From Pyropia yezoensis (taxonomy: Eukaryota; Rhodophyta; Bangiophyceae; Bangiales; Bangiaceae), in assembly GCA_009829735.1 (NCBI GenBank), contig CM020618.1:1-64000 (forward strand): 64,000 bases of DNA, read 5' to 3'. The position numbers and the translations under genes were made by a program. The notes beneath the pieces were generated by a model. The model saw nothing but the letters and a program-made list of their open reading frames with translations, was not told the origin of the DNA and did no database searches. Shown here one piece after another: positions 32,809 through 43,612 of the stretch (positions are counted from its first letter, which is position 1; each line of letters opens with the position of its first letter).

Positions 32809-35800
32809 CGTACGGGTCCCAGCTGCGAGGAAGCGCCACCAGGCGCCTTTACTTGAGTGATCTACATGCATTCTACGACATCATGGCGGTGTATTGCAAG
32901 AGACTTCTCGGCTTGCAGCAAGTGGTGTACGAGAACCTTGCGCCCGTTCTCACCCTGGGTGTTACTGTCACTCTTAGGGTTTCCAAGCACCGCAAAAGCT
33001 TCCCAGTCGACGTACCATTGAGGATGTGTAATAGATCTTCTTTGCGTATGCCTGGAGGCTTGGGATTGATCTGCTACATGGTGCACGTCAAGGACCCGTT
33101 TTTCTGCTTTATCCTGGAGCTGATGTCGAGAGGCCAGCGCGTTCTTGTTGAGAGGCGGGTGAATCCGCGGTCCAAGGCGACTTCCACCGCCGATGGGGGG
33201 GATGCGGGTGAGTCCAGAGATCATGATCATCTACCAGCTGTCGGCGACATTCGCGTGCGACCGCCTCCTAACGGTGAGGCGGGAGAAGGCCGAGATGATG
33301 AGGCCCATCCTGGTACTGCTGGCGATCCGCGCCCGAGTCGTCCGCTCGCTGGGGATAGTGCCGCTCCACCTGCTGAGGACGCGGCTCTCGGTACCAGTGA
33401 CGTCGACACGGCTTTTTCTCGTGGCGGTGGGGGTGGCGCCGCCAGTGGAGATGGCGGCGGCGGCGCCAGTTGAGGCGACTGTGGCGGCCCCATTGGAGGA
33501 GAAGGCGGTGGCGGCGCTGGAGGCGGCGGTGTCGGCCCCAGCGGAGGAGGCGGTGGCGGCGCCAATGGAGGCGGGGCCAGTCAAGCAGGCGGCGTTGGAG
33601 GCGGCGGTGTCGGCGCCAGTGGAGGTGGCTGTGGCGGTGCCAGTGGAGGCGGCGCCGGTGCAGCAGGCTGCGTTGAGGGCGGCGCTTGTGGCGTGGGTGC
33701 CGGTGGTGTCAGCGCCTCGCGCGGAGACAATAGTCGTGGCAGGCCTGGTACTGGACGCGCCGCGGCTGCCGGTGCCGGCGGTGGCGGTGCTGGCGGTAGT
33801 GGCGTAATACCTGACAGTGCCCGTGCAGACGGACGTGCTGGAGGCAGTGCCGGTGTGGCGGGCCCTGGCGGAGGCGGCGTCGGTGGTCGTGAAGCCGCTT
33901 GTAACGGCACTGGTCGTGGCCGAGCTGGTGGGGGTGGCGACGCCGGTCGATGTCTTACCGGTGGTTGGACCACCGCTGGCGTCGGGGCTGACCGTGGCCG
34001 CGCAGGCGGGGGCGGCGTCGATGGTGCAGCCGACGATACCGCTCGGGGAGGCGCTGCCGATCGAGCAACTGGCGGAGGCGTATCCGATGAAAGCGGCGCC
34101 GGTCATGGCGGCGCCGGTTGTGGCGCCGGTCATAGCGGCACCGGTCGTGGCGCCGACGCTCGTGGCGCCGCTGGCTGCGCTTTTCCAGTTGGCGGAAACC
34201 CTGGTGGCATAGCGAGCGGCGACGGTGTTAGGGGTGGCGGCGCTAACATTGCATGCGGTGTCGCCGCGGGAGGGGGCGCCACTGGTCGCGCCTCTAGCGA
34301 GATCGCTGACCCCGGGGTGGCACCGGTATTGGCGGCGCCGGTCGTGGCGGTGGGGTGAGTGGCGATGCTGGTCAAGCCATCACTGGTGGTGGTAACGCCG
34401 CCAGTGGTGCCTCTGGCGTCACTGCTCGTGGCGGCGCCGCTTGTGGTGACGCTGGACGTATCGTGCCAGGGGGTGCGAGCAGCCTTGGCGGCGATGCCGG
34501 CGGTGGTTTCCCCCGTGGAGATGGTGCACTTCGTGGCGGTGCTAGACGTCGGGGCAGCGCTGGTGACCTTCATGTTCGGGGGGGGGCTGCGGATCGTGGT
34601 GCTCGTGGCACCGGTCACGGCGGCGGTGCTCATGACCACGCCGGTTATGGACTCTCAGGTTGTAGGGGCGCTGCTGATGGAGCTGCTGACGGTCTCGGTG
34701 AAGGCGGCTGCGGTGGCGCCGCCAATGGTGCAGCTGGTGGCCCCGGTGGGGGAAGCGCCACCGGTGGCGCCACTGGCGGCGTCGTCGCAGGTCCTGGTGC
34801 TGACGGTGGGAATCCTGAGACCAATATGTTCTCACAAGAGCCTGGAGGACGCACTCGGGGATCCCGTTCGAGTGGCGACAAGGGGGGGGACGAGGGTGGT
34901 GGTCGTGTCGGTCTTGCCGCCGGCGAGGACGGTGGTGGCCTACGTGTTGGCGTTATTAGACCTGTCCATGGTGGTGGCACGGCTGGCCGTGCTGCTGGCG
35001 GGGCATCTGCAGGCGCCGGTGGTGGTCGTGCCGGAGAGGCTGATGGGGTGCCTGGGGGAGTCCTTGGTCGCTCCACTGGTGGCGCCGCAAGTGGTGGTTC
35101 TGCTGGGTCTGCGCGCCGCCGCGCTGTTGGTGACGCCGGTCAGCGCGTTGACGCTCGACGTCGCCCAGGTGACAAGAACGTCACGAGCGCGCTCGGACGA
35201 CCTCGTCGGAGCAGCGCTCAGCTTGGGGCAGGGCCACGTGCTCCGTACGACACAGCTGGCAGAGGTGCATACATCCACTCGTGCTTCTCGTCGTTGGCGG
35301 TGCAGACAGCACCCGTGTCCGAGTCGAGTTTTGAGGGCCGCGCATTGGATTTGGCCGTCACCCCTGCGCCCATGTTTGCTTGCCCAGCGGTTCATGATTT
35401 GCTTCATGAAGGCCAAGTCGTCGCTCACGGGGTCCTCGACGCTGAGTGCGAACTGGTAGCTGATGAGGACCTGCCAAAGCACTACACGGCGGTATCTTTG
35501 CGCTCCCTCGGAAGCAGTGCTGCCGACGCACCATGCTGGGCCTGGGGAAACGGGACGTTGCTGGAGAGCACATTGAACGCAGTCAGTGTGTACACTCTGG
35601 TGTGGGAAACGCGCCTCACGGTGTAAGTCTTCGTTAGCTCGACGTGCGCATTGTCCATGACCTGCCTACCAGAGATTACTTCCTTTTTTTCCGCGGCACT
35701 GCCGCAGGGGTACTGACTTGCCGCTTTTGACTCACCACCGCATGGCGCATCTTCGTGCCTCTCGTGCTCGTACTTTGCAGGCCCCGAGTGAACCTGTGGG

Positions 35801-36173
35801 ACCGACCGCCGGGCCCGGAAGCCAAACTTTTGGGATGCGCTGGCGCCCTGAAGGCGGCATCCCCTGCTGCGAGGCTTGGAAGTCTTCAAGGCCTCGTTGC
35901 CACGCACATGCCGGCCGTCATGGTGCACGACGCTACCGTGCCAAGTGAGTGTCTTGGAGAGGACTACACCGCTATGGAGCTTTTGTACTTCACGGACGGA
36001 TACGATTACCTCATTCATCACCACTTCGATGCCAAGTTCGAGGCCCGTCCCAAGACCATGAGGCACCATTGTCGTGGAAGTGATGGTGAGCATCGTCGCC
36101 TCACCGTGCTTTGGAACGCTTTATTTCTTTCTTCTTTGTAGCCTGGACAACAGTTCTTTCATCATTGCCGTAA
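32809..36173 (+). CDS. Glycine-rich protein gene of unknown function, spliced, 5' end in gap
   Basis: Coding runs from the gap to 35622, then exons 35781-36085 and 36142-36173 (TAA). Introns 35623-35780 (GTAAGT...TTTGCAG) and 36086-36141 (GTGAGC...TTTGTAG) are canonical, and joining them keeps one continuous frame, which supports the plus strand. The N-terminal part in view (~130 residues) looks folded (LHAFYDIMAVYCKRLLG). A ~550-residue region of GGA/GGGG/GAS repeats follows (33400-35180), then ~170 residues of normal composition (FACPAVHDLLHEGQV; YTAMELLYFTDGYDYLIHHH). Two blemishes interrupt it: a TGA at 33471-33473 where repeats suggest GGA, and a one-base loss in a G run at ~34314. No family is recognised; a cell-wall or RNA-binding glycine-rich protein is only a guess from composition. 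Confidence 0.5.
35623..35780 (+). other. Intron of the glycine-rich gene
   Basis: 158 bp with a perfect GTAAGT donor and a pyrimidine-rich TACTTTGCAG acceptor. Splicing is phase 2 and restores the frame (V-P-R-V-N-L across the junction), avoiding the TAA that otherwise closes the exon. Confidence 0.6.
36086..36141 (+). other. Short intron of the glycine-rich gene
   Basis: 56 bp from GTGAGC to TTATTTCTTTCTTCTTTGTAG. The strong polypyrimidine tract in this GC-rich setting is distinctive. Splicing leads to a 10-codon final exon ending in TAA at 36171-36173. Confidence 0.6.
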
Positions 36174-36214
36174 AACCCTTTCGGCTTGACCCCACGTTCG
36201 CACAGTGCACAAAA

Positions 36215-37754
36215 TCATTCGTCGCGAGGAGGTTGGCCGTCCTCTTCAGGACTTGAACCCCTCAGGCGCAGCACCACCGCGTAGTACGCCAAAGAACAAC
36301 GGCTCGCTTGGATGAGGTGGCTGCGCAACCCACGTACGCGCATGGTTGACAAGCTGCGCCCTCGAGACAGCGCTGTGTAGACCAAGCCACAGGTGGTCCA
36401 GCTGTCCAAAAGGAAGTCAATCTCAACGATGTCCAGCGTCAACCCTTGGGCCCGGTGGACGGTAATGGCCCATCCCAACAGCAAGGGCACCTGCTCGCAA
36501 AATGCAGCCTCTTTTCCGCTGGCGTTGTAAGCGGAAAACCGCGCCCGGCCAACCTCGACGACACGCCCGCTAAACTCACAAAAGACGCTCTCAGCCCGGA
36601 GCGTCCGGCCATCCACCACCAGCTCTCGAGAGATAATGTCTTTGACAATGCCGCCCGTGCCAGGCGGGATGCCCTCAACGTTGCGGGTGAGGATGACCAG
36701 TGCAGACTGCTTCAACGTCAGTGAAAAGTCCACACAGGTGCGTAGCGATGCCTCAGCGTCCTTCCTCTCCCTCACGTCTGCGGTGAGGAAGACGTCGCGG
36801 GCAGTGAACTCATAGGGCTCCGACGTGATAGATAGAAGATTGTGCCTGTTGATCTCAGTCACAGCAACCTTCCGGATGCGCAACTTCGTGACATGGCCTG
36901 TCAATGGGGTCGACCACGTCGCGTTAACTGCCGTCAGGTCTTGCGGACGAGCACAACCCCAGCGCATCTTGTCCAGTAGCCCCCGGAAAACAAGGTCGTC
37001 GGCCTGCCGATAGCTGCCCGTCAGGCAAACAACTTGGCCTTGGGATCCCTGGAGCGTGGAGCGCTCGGTGATGCTCTCGAATACCATGCGGTCCGCTGAG
37101 GTGTCCGTCACCTTGACGGGCACGACCTGAAGTGGGTCTCCGGCTCCTAAAAGATTGCCACCAACAACCAAAGAGGGGAGCGAAAGTGACGCTGAATCAA
37201 AACCATCAGTCCAAGAGCAAAGAGAAGTACGATACCAACGAGCATGCATAAACACGACAGAATGAGAGACATGAGTGCTTACCAATTATTTGACAACCGC
37301 CAAACGGGAGATGCTGCACGTGCGGAGGTGCCGCCCTGCGCATGACGTAGCCCAGCCTAACGAATAGGGACGATGGAAGGGTGCACACCTCGTCAATGAA
37401 AGGGACACGCAGACCGGTCAGCCGAGTGCAGACATGTGGACGCGCGAGAATCTGCGCGAGCCAACCGTCACGCGATAGCGGCCTCGTGTCCATGCCAAAC
37501 AAAGAATGAAGCGTCAGGCCACCTACAGCCAAGGCGGCAGAGCCCGAAAAGGCAGACACCGCAACCCCCTCTCGGCCCCAACGTGCAGTTGCCTCTGCCA
37601 CCATTCGGCGCATGACCTCGCTCTTTCCGCAACCAGCGCGGCCAAACAGCGCGATGTTGGCGCCTGACCGAAACAGCTCCATGGCACGCTCCTGGGACGC
37701 GTCCAGCGGTGGTAGCGGAGGCGCCGGCACAGGCACGTCGCTCGTTTGGCTCAT
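36215..37754 (-). CDS. PIF1-like ATP-dependent DNA helicase (SF1B), one intron
   Basis: Exon 1 is 37754-37283 and exon 2 is 37146-36215, 467 residues in total. The ATG at 37754 is chosen because upstream codons in frame offer only TTG. Walker A is FGRAGCGKSE (~residue 40), Walker B is VPFIDEVCTL, and joining the exons gives FGGCQIIGAGDPLQVVPV, the motif III block of PIF1 helicases. The C-terminal part has LTRNVEGIPPGTGGIV and ITVHRAQGLTLD with YTALSRGRS, the UvrD_C_2-type motifs V and VI. PIF1 helicases unwind DNA 5'-3' and act at telomeres, G-quadruplexes and replication forks; short copies are also common cargo of Helitrons. No Rep domain is seen nearby. It converges on the glycine-rich gene with 41 bp between stops. 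Confidence 0.88.
37147..37282 (-). other. Intron of the PIF1-like gene
   Basis: 136 bp on the minus strand with donor GTAAGC at 37282-37277 and acceptor CTTTTAG ending at 37147. Removal keeps the frame and rebuilds the conserved FGG...GDPLQ block, which is strong evidence for this exact intron. Confidence 0.85.
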
Positions 37755-37897
37755 CTCTGCCAAGATCAGTCAACTTTCAAAGGAAACCAGAAAACCAGAG
37801 AAGCAAGCACAGCCAGTAGGCCACGTCAGTGCCTTGATGGAGCTAACTAGAACCAAACGAGTGACCTGGCACCTGCCCCCTGCGGTCAAAAACACGT

Positions 37898-37972
37898 GTT
37901 GAGCACACGTTCAGCATGTTGAGCACACGTCCAGCATGTTGAGCACACGTCCAGCATGTTGAGCACACGTCC
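37898..37972. repeat. 20-bp minisatellite upstream of the PIF1-like gene
   Basis: Almost four copies of GTTGAGCACACGTCCAGCAT, starting at 37898, 37918, 37938 and 37958; the first has one substitution and the last is incomplete. It lies ~145 bp upstream of the helicase start codon. Confidence 0.9.
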
Positions 37973-40484
37973 GATGCTAAGCAAAAAGTCCCTGGGAAAC
38001 AAAACAACAAACTCACCTGCGTAACGCTGTCCAGCAAGATGGTGGCACTTCACGTCTGGCGCGTAGCTGGATGTTGATCTCGAGCAGATGCGCGACGAAG
38101 CACCTGCCTAGGGCTGTCGTCGACAGCCCCGCCCGTCCCAGAATAGCACCCATTCCACCGCACCGGCTATGCAATTGCTGGGGTACCAAACATATGCTAC
38201 GTTGCACGAAGAGCACCTGCGGGTCCGGTCGAACTGTCTTCGCATTCCCAGCCGCACGCTGTCAGTGCGTGTCATCGCTGATAGCTCCCATGTCAGAGGC
38301 AGCTGCTACGTTCGCCACGGTCAGCCCAATGGTCAACGCCCACTGGTCATGATGGCTGCGTCGCAGTGTGTGGTCTGCACCGCCGCTACGTCGTACATCG
38401 AGCGCCGCGCCTTCCTGGGCTTTCTTCGGATTGAACCATCACAGTTTGCCCAATTCCCAAGTCAAAAAAGACACAATTATTGGATTACTTCCGTTTTCTC
38501 AGTCCAGCTCGTGCAGTCAGACAAGCTCCCGTCCTGGTCATCACTGCCGCACCCTCCAACAGAATCGCCTTCAGAGGCTCACCTAGACACGCGGGGGGAG
38601 GCGACACTTTGTCGTATGGGGGCGCAGCCCGTGGCGCGGCCGTCGAGGGAGCCGGCGACAGCCACCACGGTGGCTCCGAAGCGTCGACGTCACACTTGAC
38701 GATCCTTCCAGTACCTGAGCGTGTCGCAGCAGAGACTTTGTGCCTTTGTCGCATCCGCGTAGTCCATACGACTGTCTGGGTTGACCAACATCCTCTCCAT
38801 CACTCCCTCCTCAAAAGAATTCACCCGTGGTTATGGGCAGGAGAACGAGGCGACAGGGCCATGTTGTCGAAAGGGGGGGGTGCGGCAGCAGGCGTCAGCG
38901 GCGCGACGCCGCGCCGCGTCGGGGGAGGGGACAAATCTGCGTGACCTTCCGAATCCCACCCAAAGCTACCGAGCTGGCCCACATGGCCGTCGTTGTCGAC
39001 CCCGTGTGCCCGGCCCCCGCCCTGGCATCAACAAGTGGTTATTGGTGGGGAGGTGCGGTGCCCCATTCCGTAGAGTTGCGCGGGCGGGGCCGGCGCGGAG
39101 GCGAGAGCAGTCGTAGCGGCGGGGGAGCGGACGGACATGCGTAGACATACCCCCCCTACCCAAAGCCACCCGGTTAGTTCACATGGCCGTTTTTTTCGAC
39201 ACTCGTCCACTTCTCCCCCCCGTCTACTACTTATGGTCGGTGGGTTGGTTTAGCTAACTGGTTCAAGGGGGGTGCAAAGTAGGATGGACCAGGAGGCATC
39301 CGCAGTGGTAGCGGCGGGGGAGGGGGCAGAAATGCGTGAACATCCCCCCCCCACCCAAAGCCACCTGGTTGGCCTACTTGGCCGTAGTCGTCGGCCTTCG
39401 TCCAGCTCTCCTCCCAACCCCTCCTCTGGCATCTACCCGCGCAGAATTTTAGGGAGTGATGGCGCACTGTGTCGATAGGGGTGCACGGTGGGGGGAGCCT
39501 TGAGGCGTGAGCGGGCGTTGAGGCGGGATAAGCGACGGACACTAGTGAACATCTCTCCCCCACCTCAACCGACCTTGTTGGTCCACATGGCCGTCGATGT
39601 CGACCTCCGTCTACCTTACTCACCCCCCGGCACTCTCCGGATGTATGTGGCGGGCAGGGGGGGCTCGCGAATTCATAGGGAGGCACGGAGGGCTCAGCTA
39701 GTGCATGTCAGCCGCAGTGGCTGCGCGGGAGGGAACAACAATGCGCAACCACCGCTCTTTGTAGGGCTTGGCCCGTGACAACTGCCACCTATTTCTCCCG
39801 CTATCCTTGTGTGGAGCTGAAGGGCAGGAATGGAGGGGAGGCCGGCAGGGGGGGGCGCGCTTATTGGCGACGTGGCGTTCAGATAGAGAGTGAGAGCCAG
39901 GCGGCATGGTAAGAGCTTGACTGTGGGTGCGGGATTCTTCAGCACGTATGGGAGTTTCGTGGACATTGCCGGCATGTCGCTCTGCGCTCGGGCTCAACTA
40001 TTTCAAGAGATCGGGATGCCTCAGGCGGCCGTTCAGGTGGCTTCCAGTCTCTCTCCAGCAATATCACGCCCCACGGCGTTGTCCTCGTGATTCTCGTCAT
40101 GCATCGAGGTCCCCCTCAAGCTTCATCTACCACTTTCCACCGCCGTAACTGATTCGTGGAGGAGGCGCGCCGTAAGACGGCGACGTATCCTACGGAAGAT
40201 TGTCGACGAGAGCGGGGGCGGTGGCGGGGGCATGGAAACTAGTGAGCTGCCCAGTACTCACTTCAGCTTGGAGCGGCATCTTCCAAAACCATCCCTTTCT
40301 CAGCACCCGAGCCACAGCTGCAGCCCGACAGCTCCGGTGCCTGCCGAGCGTAACAGAGGTGATAGCATTGGGGCTCGCCCACTGCTCTGGTGTGCTGCGA
40401 GGCAGAAGCGGCTCAGAAGTCCCCGAAGGCGCTGGCGGGGGAGGATGATCGGGAGCGGTCATGCCGTGTTCTTTATCGAGACTT
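37973..40484. other. Region without recognised gene; degenerate ~200-bp repeats
   Basis: No protein family is recognisable. Open frames of up to ~175 codons (38169-38699 plus) have no motif I know. Between ~38900 and 39800 there are four diverged copies of a ~200-bp unit (see the separate entry). The rest (39800-40484) is unique sequence with nothing assignable. Confidence 0.5.
38900..39800. repeat. Four diverged ~200-bp tandem repeats
   Basis: The landmark ACATGGCCGT (ACTTGGCCGT in copy 3) followed by a Thr/Val-like GTCGTCGAC stretch occurs at 38981, 39181, 39375 and 39585, spacing 194-210 bp. Each is preceded by CACCCAAAGCCACC or a variant and by a GGCG(G)n run. Divergence is substantial, unlike the other arrays in this window. 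Confidence 0.65.
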
Positions 40485-41775
40485 TCACCATTCCGCTCTG
40501 ACAGGCGATGAAGCCGACAGGAAGGCCCTTCCCCATGCTCGTTTACCCCAGCCCAAACGGGCATCAGCGAGCCCTTCTTCCGGTTGTCGAACCGCTGGGG
40601 CAGCACACAGACAAAGGCCCGCCCCCGTCATGCGCCGCAGGCAAAGCCGCGTGGATCGCACAAGTGCTGTCTGGGCTTCTTCGCTCTCGCTGGCATCCGC
40701 TGCTTGCACGATGTGGTAAACGTCGGTCCGGGGCGGCAGAAGCGGCAGCGGCTGCTGGCGCGGGCGCAGCCATTTTGGCCGGGCTTGCCGCGTTCTCCCT
40801 CTCCACGCATGGGTGGCTGGTGCCCTCCGCTTCTGCCTGTTGCGGGGCTTCTGTGCGTGGTGGTGCTTTCTTGGTCTTCCACCCGCTGGAACTGCCGCGT
40901 GGCCGTCGCCCCTCTGGAACGGCATCGGGTGCTGGCAAGGGCGCCTCTTTTTTGGCCTCGCTGGCCCCGTTCTCCCTCCCCGCGCGCACGTTACTGGTGC
41001 CCTCCGCTTTTGCCTGTTGCAGGGGTGCTGTGCGTGTGGCTCCTTTCTTGCTCTTCCGCCCGCTGTTGCTGCCGCGTGGCCGTCGCCCCTCCGGGGCGGC
41101 ATCGGCTCCTGGCGCGGGCGCCCAATTCTTGGCCGGGCCGGCTGCATTCTCCCTCCCCGCGCATCGGTGGCTGGTGCCCTCCGCTTTTGCGTGTTGCGTG
41201 GCTTCTGTGCGTGTGGCTGCTTTCTCGGCCTTCCACCCGCTGAAGCTGCCGCGCGGCCGTCGCCCCTCTGGGGCGGCATCGGGTGCTGGCAAAGGCGCCG
41301 CTTTTTTGGCCGCGCTGGCCCCGTTCTCCCTCCCCGCGCGCGCGTTACTGGTGCCCTCCGCTTTTGCCTGTCGCAGAGCTGTTGTGTTTGAGAAGGCTGG
41401 CTCCCTCTGCTGCCCGCTCTTCCTGCAGCGCGGCCGTCGCCCCTCAGGGGCCGCATTGGCTGCTGGCGCGGGCGCCGCTTTCCTGGCCTTGCTGGCCGCG
41501 TTCTCTCTCCTCGCCCGCGGGTGGCTGGTGCCTTCCGCTTTTGCCTGTTGCGGTGGTGCTGTGCGTGTGGCTGCTTGATCACTCTTCTGCCCGCTTTTCC
41601 GGCGGCGTGTCTGTCGCCCCTCATTGGCGGCATCGGCTGCTGGCGCGGGCGCCGCCTTTTTGGTCCGGCTCGCCGCGTTCTCCCTCCCCGCGAGGGGGTG
41701 GCTGGTGCCCTCGGATTGCGGCTCTTGCTGTAGTGCGTTTTCTGGCGCTGTTTCTTGGTGCGTTCGGCATGTAGG
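40485..41775 (-). pseudogene. Gene or gene remnant with 59-residue basic repeats
   Basis: On the minus strand one phase reads about six repeats of 59 residues with the core KAEGTSHPxAGRENAA, AKKAAPAPAPDAAPEGRRPR, then SGxKxKK and TRTxxxQQA. The 177-bp period is a multiple of three and the amino-acid pattern is kept through base changes, which supports coding. At ~40740 coding seems to move one phase to a unique tail (DVYHIVQAADASESEEAQTA ...) ending at 40485. An in-frame stop lies at ~41793 with no ATG after it, so the start is missing, upstream of an unseen intron, or lost. The Lys/Ala/Pro-rich make-up resembles linker-histone tails or nucleolar proteins; no family is assigned. Confidence 0.45.
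40735..41770. repeat. 177-bp tandem repeat, ~5.8 copies
   Basis: The landmark CTGGTGCCCTCCGC (plus strand) occurs at 40817, 40994, 41171, 41348, 41525 and 41702, exactly 177 bp apart each time. Copies differ by scattered substitutions, but no length change occurs, consistent with selection for frame. Confidence 0.95.
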
Positions 41776-42127
41776 GGGAGTGTTGTGGAGTCATCGAATG
41801 CTGACGGCCGTTGCCTGATGGCGCAGGCTTATGCAGTACTGCTCATCACTGTGCACGGCTTTGACGAGGCAGGCCTGATGGCATGGCTGTTAATGAAGTG
41901 AGGTTGTCCGTGGACCTACAGTTCGCTGTCGATCTCTCTCGCACCAGTTAAGCGCCAAAGTGACAGACCTTGTGCTCTTTGTGTGTCGCGGTGGGGTTGC
42001 TTGATTGCTGCTGACAAAGGTGGGGGCCCTTCTTGCGGGCGCATTTTACGCGAGGAGCAGGAGAACCTCTCCCGCCGTAAACGGCGACGTGGAGCGGTCG
42101 ATGTCGATGCTATTGGAAGCACCTTGG
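41776..42127. other. Intergenic, no feature seen
   Basis: About 350 bp between the repeat gene and the 3' end of the transposase frame. No motif or open frame of note. Confidence 0.4.
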
Positions 42128-43612
42128 CTAATCATCGAAGACATCCACTCCGCCGTCACTCTCCAATCCGCCGGACGAGCGACTCTCAGAGGCGGAAGGT
42201 GGGACAGATGCGTCGTCTATCAGACCAGATACTGACCCACCATCACCACTGTCTGCGTCACCTCTGTCGGGGTTAGAGTTCCCAGAGGGCGTCGCAGACT
42301 CCGCGTCCGAGTCATCTGAGCTCAGCCCATCCTCACTCATCTCACTCACATACCCCTCAAGCTCACAGCTCTCTCCATCGACCCCCTCGCAGCACTGGCA
42401 AGGATAATTGGTGAAGTACTCCGCGGCCAGGTCAACCGTTTCCGGCAGACGCTCGACGTTCAGATCCCACTTGACTTGCGCATCGTGGTTCAAGATGCCC
42501 GTCTGAAAGGCAAGCAAGTTAGTGTATGGGACCACCCCCATACCCTGGAGCGCCGTCTGCAAGCGCCGGATGGGAGCGTTGCGTTGCTCTGGCGCGCCTG
42601 TGTCGACACCGTCTACGGCAGTGTATGAACGGGGGTCAAACGCGTCAGAGCAGAGGTGGTTGACAATGTGGAAGCGGTCAGACAGAATCGTGCAGTCCAT
42701 CAAGAGCCAACCAACCTTCCCGAGGGCGACCCTGAACGCACCGCAAGCAAAGTCGTAGATGAGGAAGTGCGGCAACCGCGCGAAACGTGTTAGCAGAATG
42801 TTCAGAAGAACCTGGGGCGCCTCCTTGCGGTCCAGAACCGTGAAGGCCAAGATCAGCGGGTGCTTGCAGCCGCAACAGAACGTCATGGCGCCAGGAGAAA
42901 ACTTGTGGGCCTTGGCGTAGTGCTTAGAGCACATGCCCGTGGACAAGACCTCTTCCCACAAAAACGGCTCAGGTCGGCACTGCGGCAGGGAGGGAGCGCA
43001 AACGCCAGTGCTCTTGTGACCGCCCTTGGCGGACGGGTAGGCGCTCTCGAAGGCGATGTGCATTTCATCCTGCGAGCGACCACCGCCCTCCCACAGCCGC
43101 TGGTACATCTGTGTTTTCTCTGAGCCGTTGCGCCATTCGAGCACAAACTGGTCAACGCTGTCCGCGGTGCACAGTAGACCTTGAGCCAACGCGATGTGTA
43201 GATTGGGAAGGTCTGAAAATAGGGAAGCACATGACCGCAGCCCAAGCTGCACAAACCGGAGATCTCGCAGCAGCTTCACAACCAGGTACTTGACTTGATG
43301 CTCGGACTCCCCGCCCATTATCTCTGTGGACGTCGCCAACGAGAGCAGATCCTTGACAGCTACCTCGTGGTCTTCCGAGCGTAGACTAGACGCCAGTTCT
43401 CGCAAGACGTCCGAGTGGGAGGGTCGAAAGGGAAGCGCAACGCTGTCGATCGTGATGGCCGTGACAAAGGAGAGAAGCTCACGACGACGGTCCTTGTCCA
43501 TGCGCGCAACCTCTTGCAGCAAGAATGGGGAGTCTGTAGCATCCCTGGCCCCGACTTGGCGCCGACCCGGGACTACAACCAGAGGGCACCAGGTGCCAGA
43601 ACACGCCCGCCG
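42128..43612 (-). pseudogene. KDZ-superfamily (Kyakuja/Dileera/Zisupton-like) DDE transposase, 5' part lost
   Basis: Continuous minus-strand frame from 42128 to at least 43612. It has a CxC-type stretch (FCCGCKHPLILAFTVLDRKE), followed by LPHFLIYDFACGAFRVAL, where the Asp of YDFAC is a catalytic candidate. Next come LSDRFHIVNHLCSDAFDP (the DRFH...H block) and GAPEQRNAPIRRLQTALQGM (the E-Q-N block). This order is characteristic of KDZ transposases of large cut-and-paste elements. A Ser/Asp-rich acidic tail ends the protein. The N-terminal part is absent: the frame stays open into the LTR that begins at 43613, so element C probably inserted into this gene. The upstream limit is set by that junction, not by a start codon. 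Confidence 0.6.

Noticed and set aside
33227-35482. Minus-strand frames opposite the glycine-rich gene (300 and 180 codons)
   Set aside because: The plus strand has two in-frame GT-AG introns and coherent protein; the minus frames are Thr/Ser/Ala-rich complements of glycine codons.
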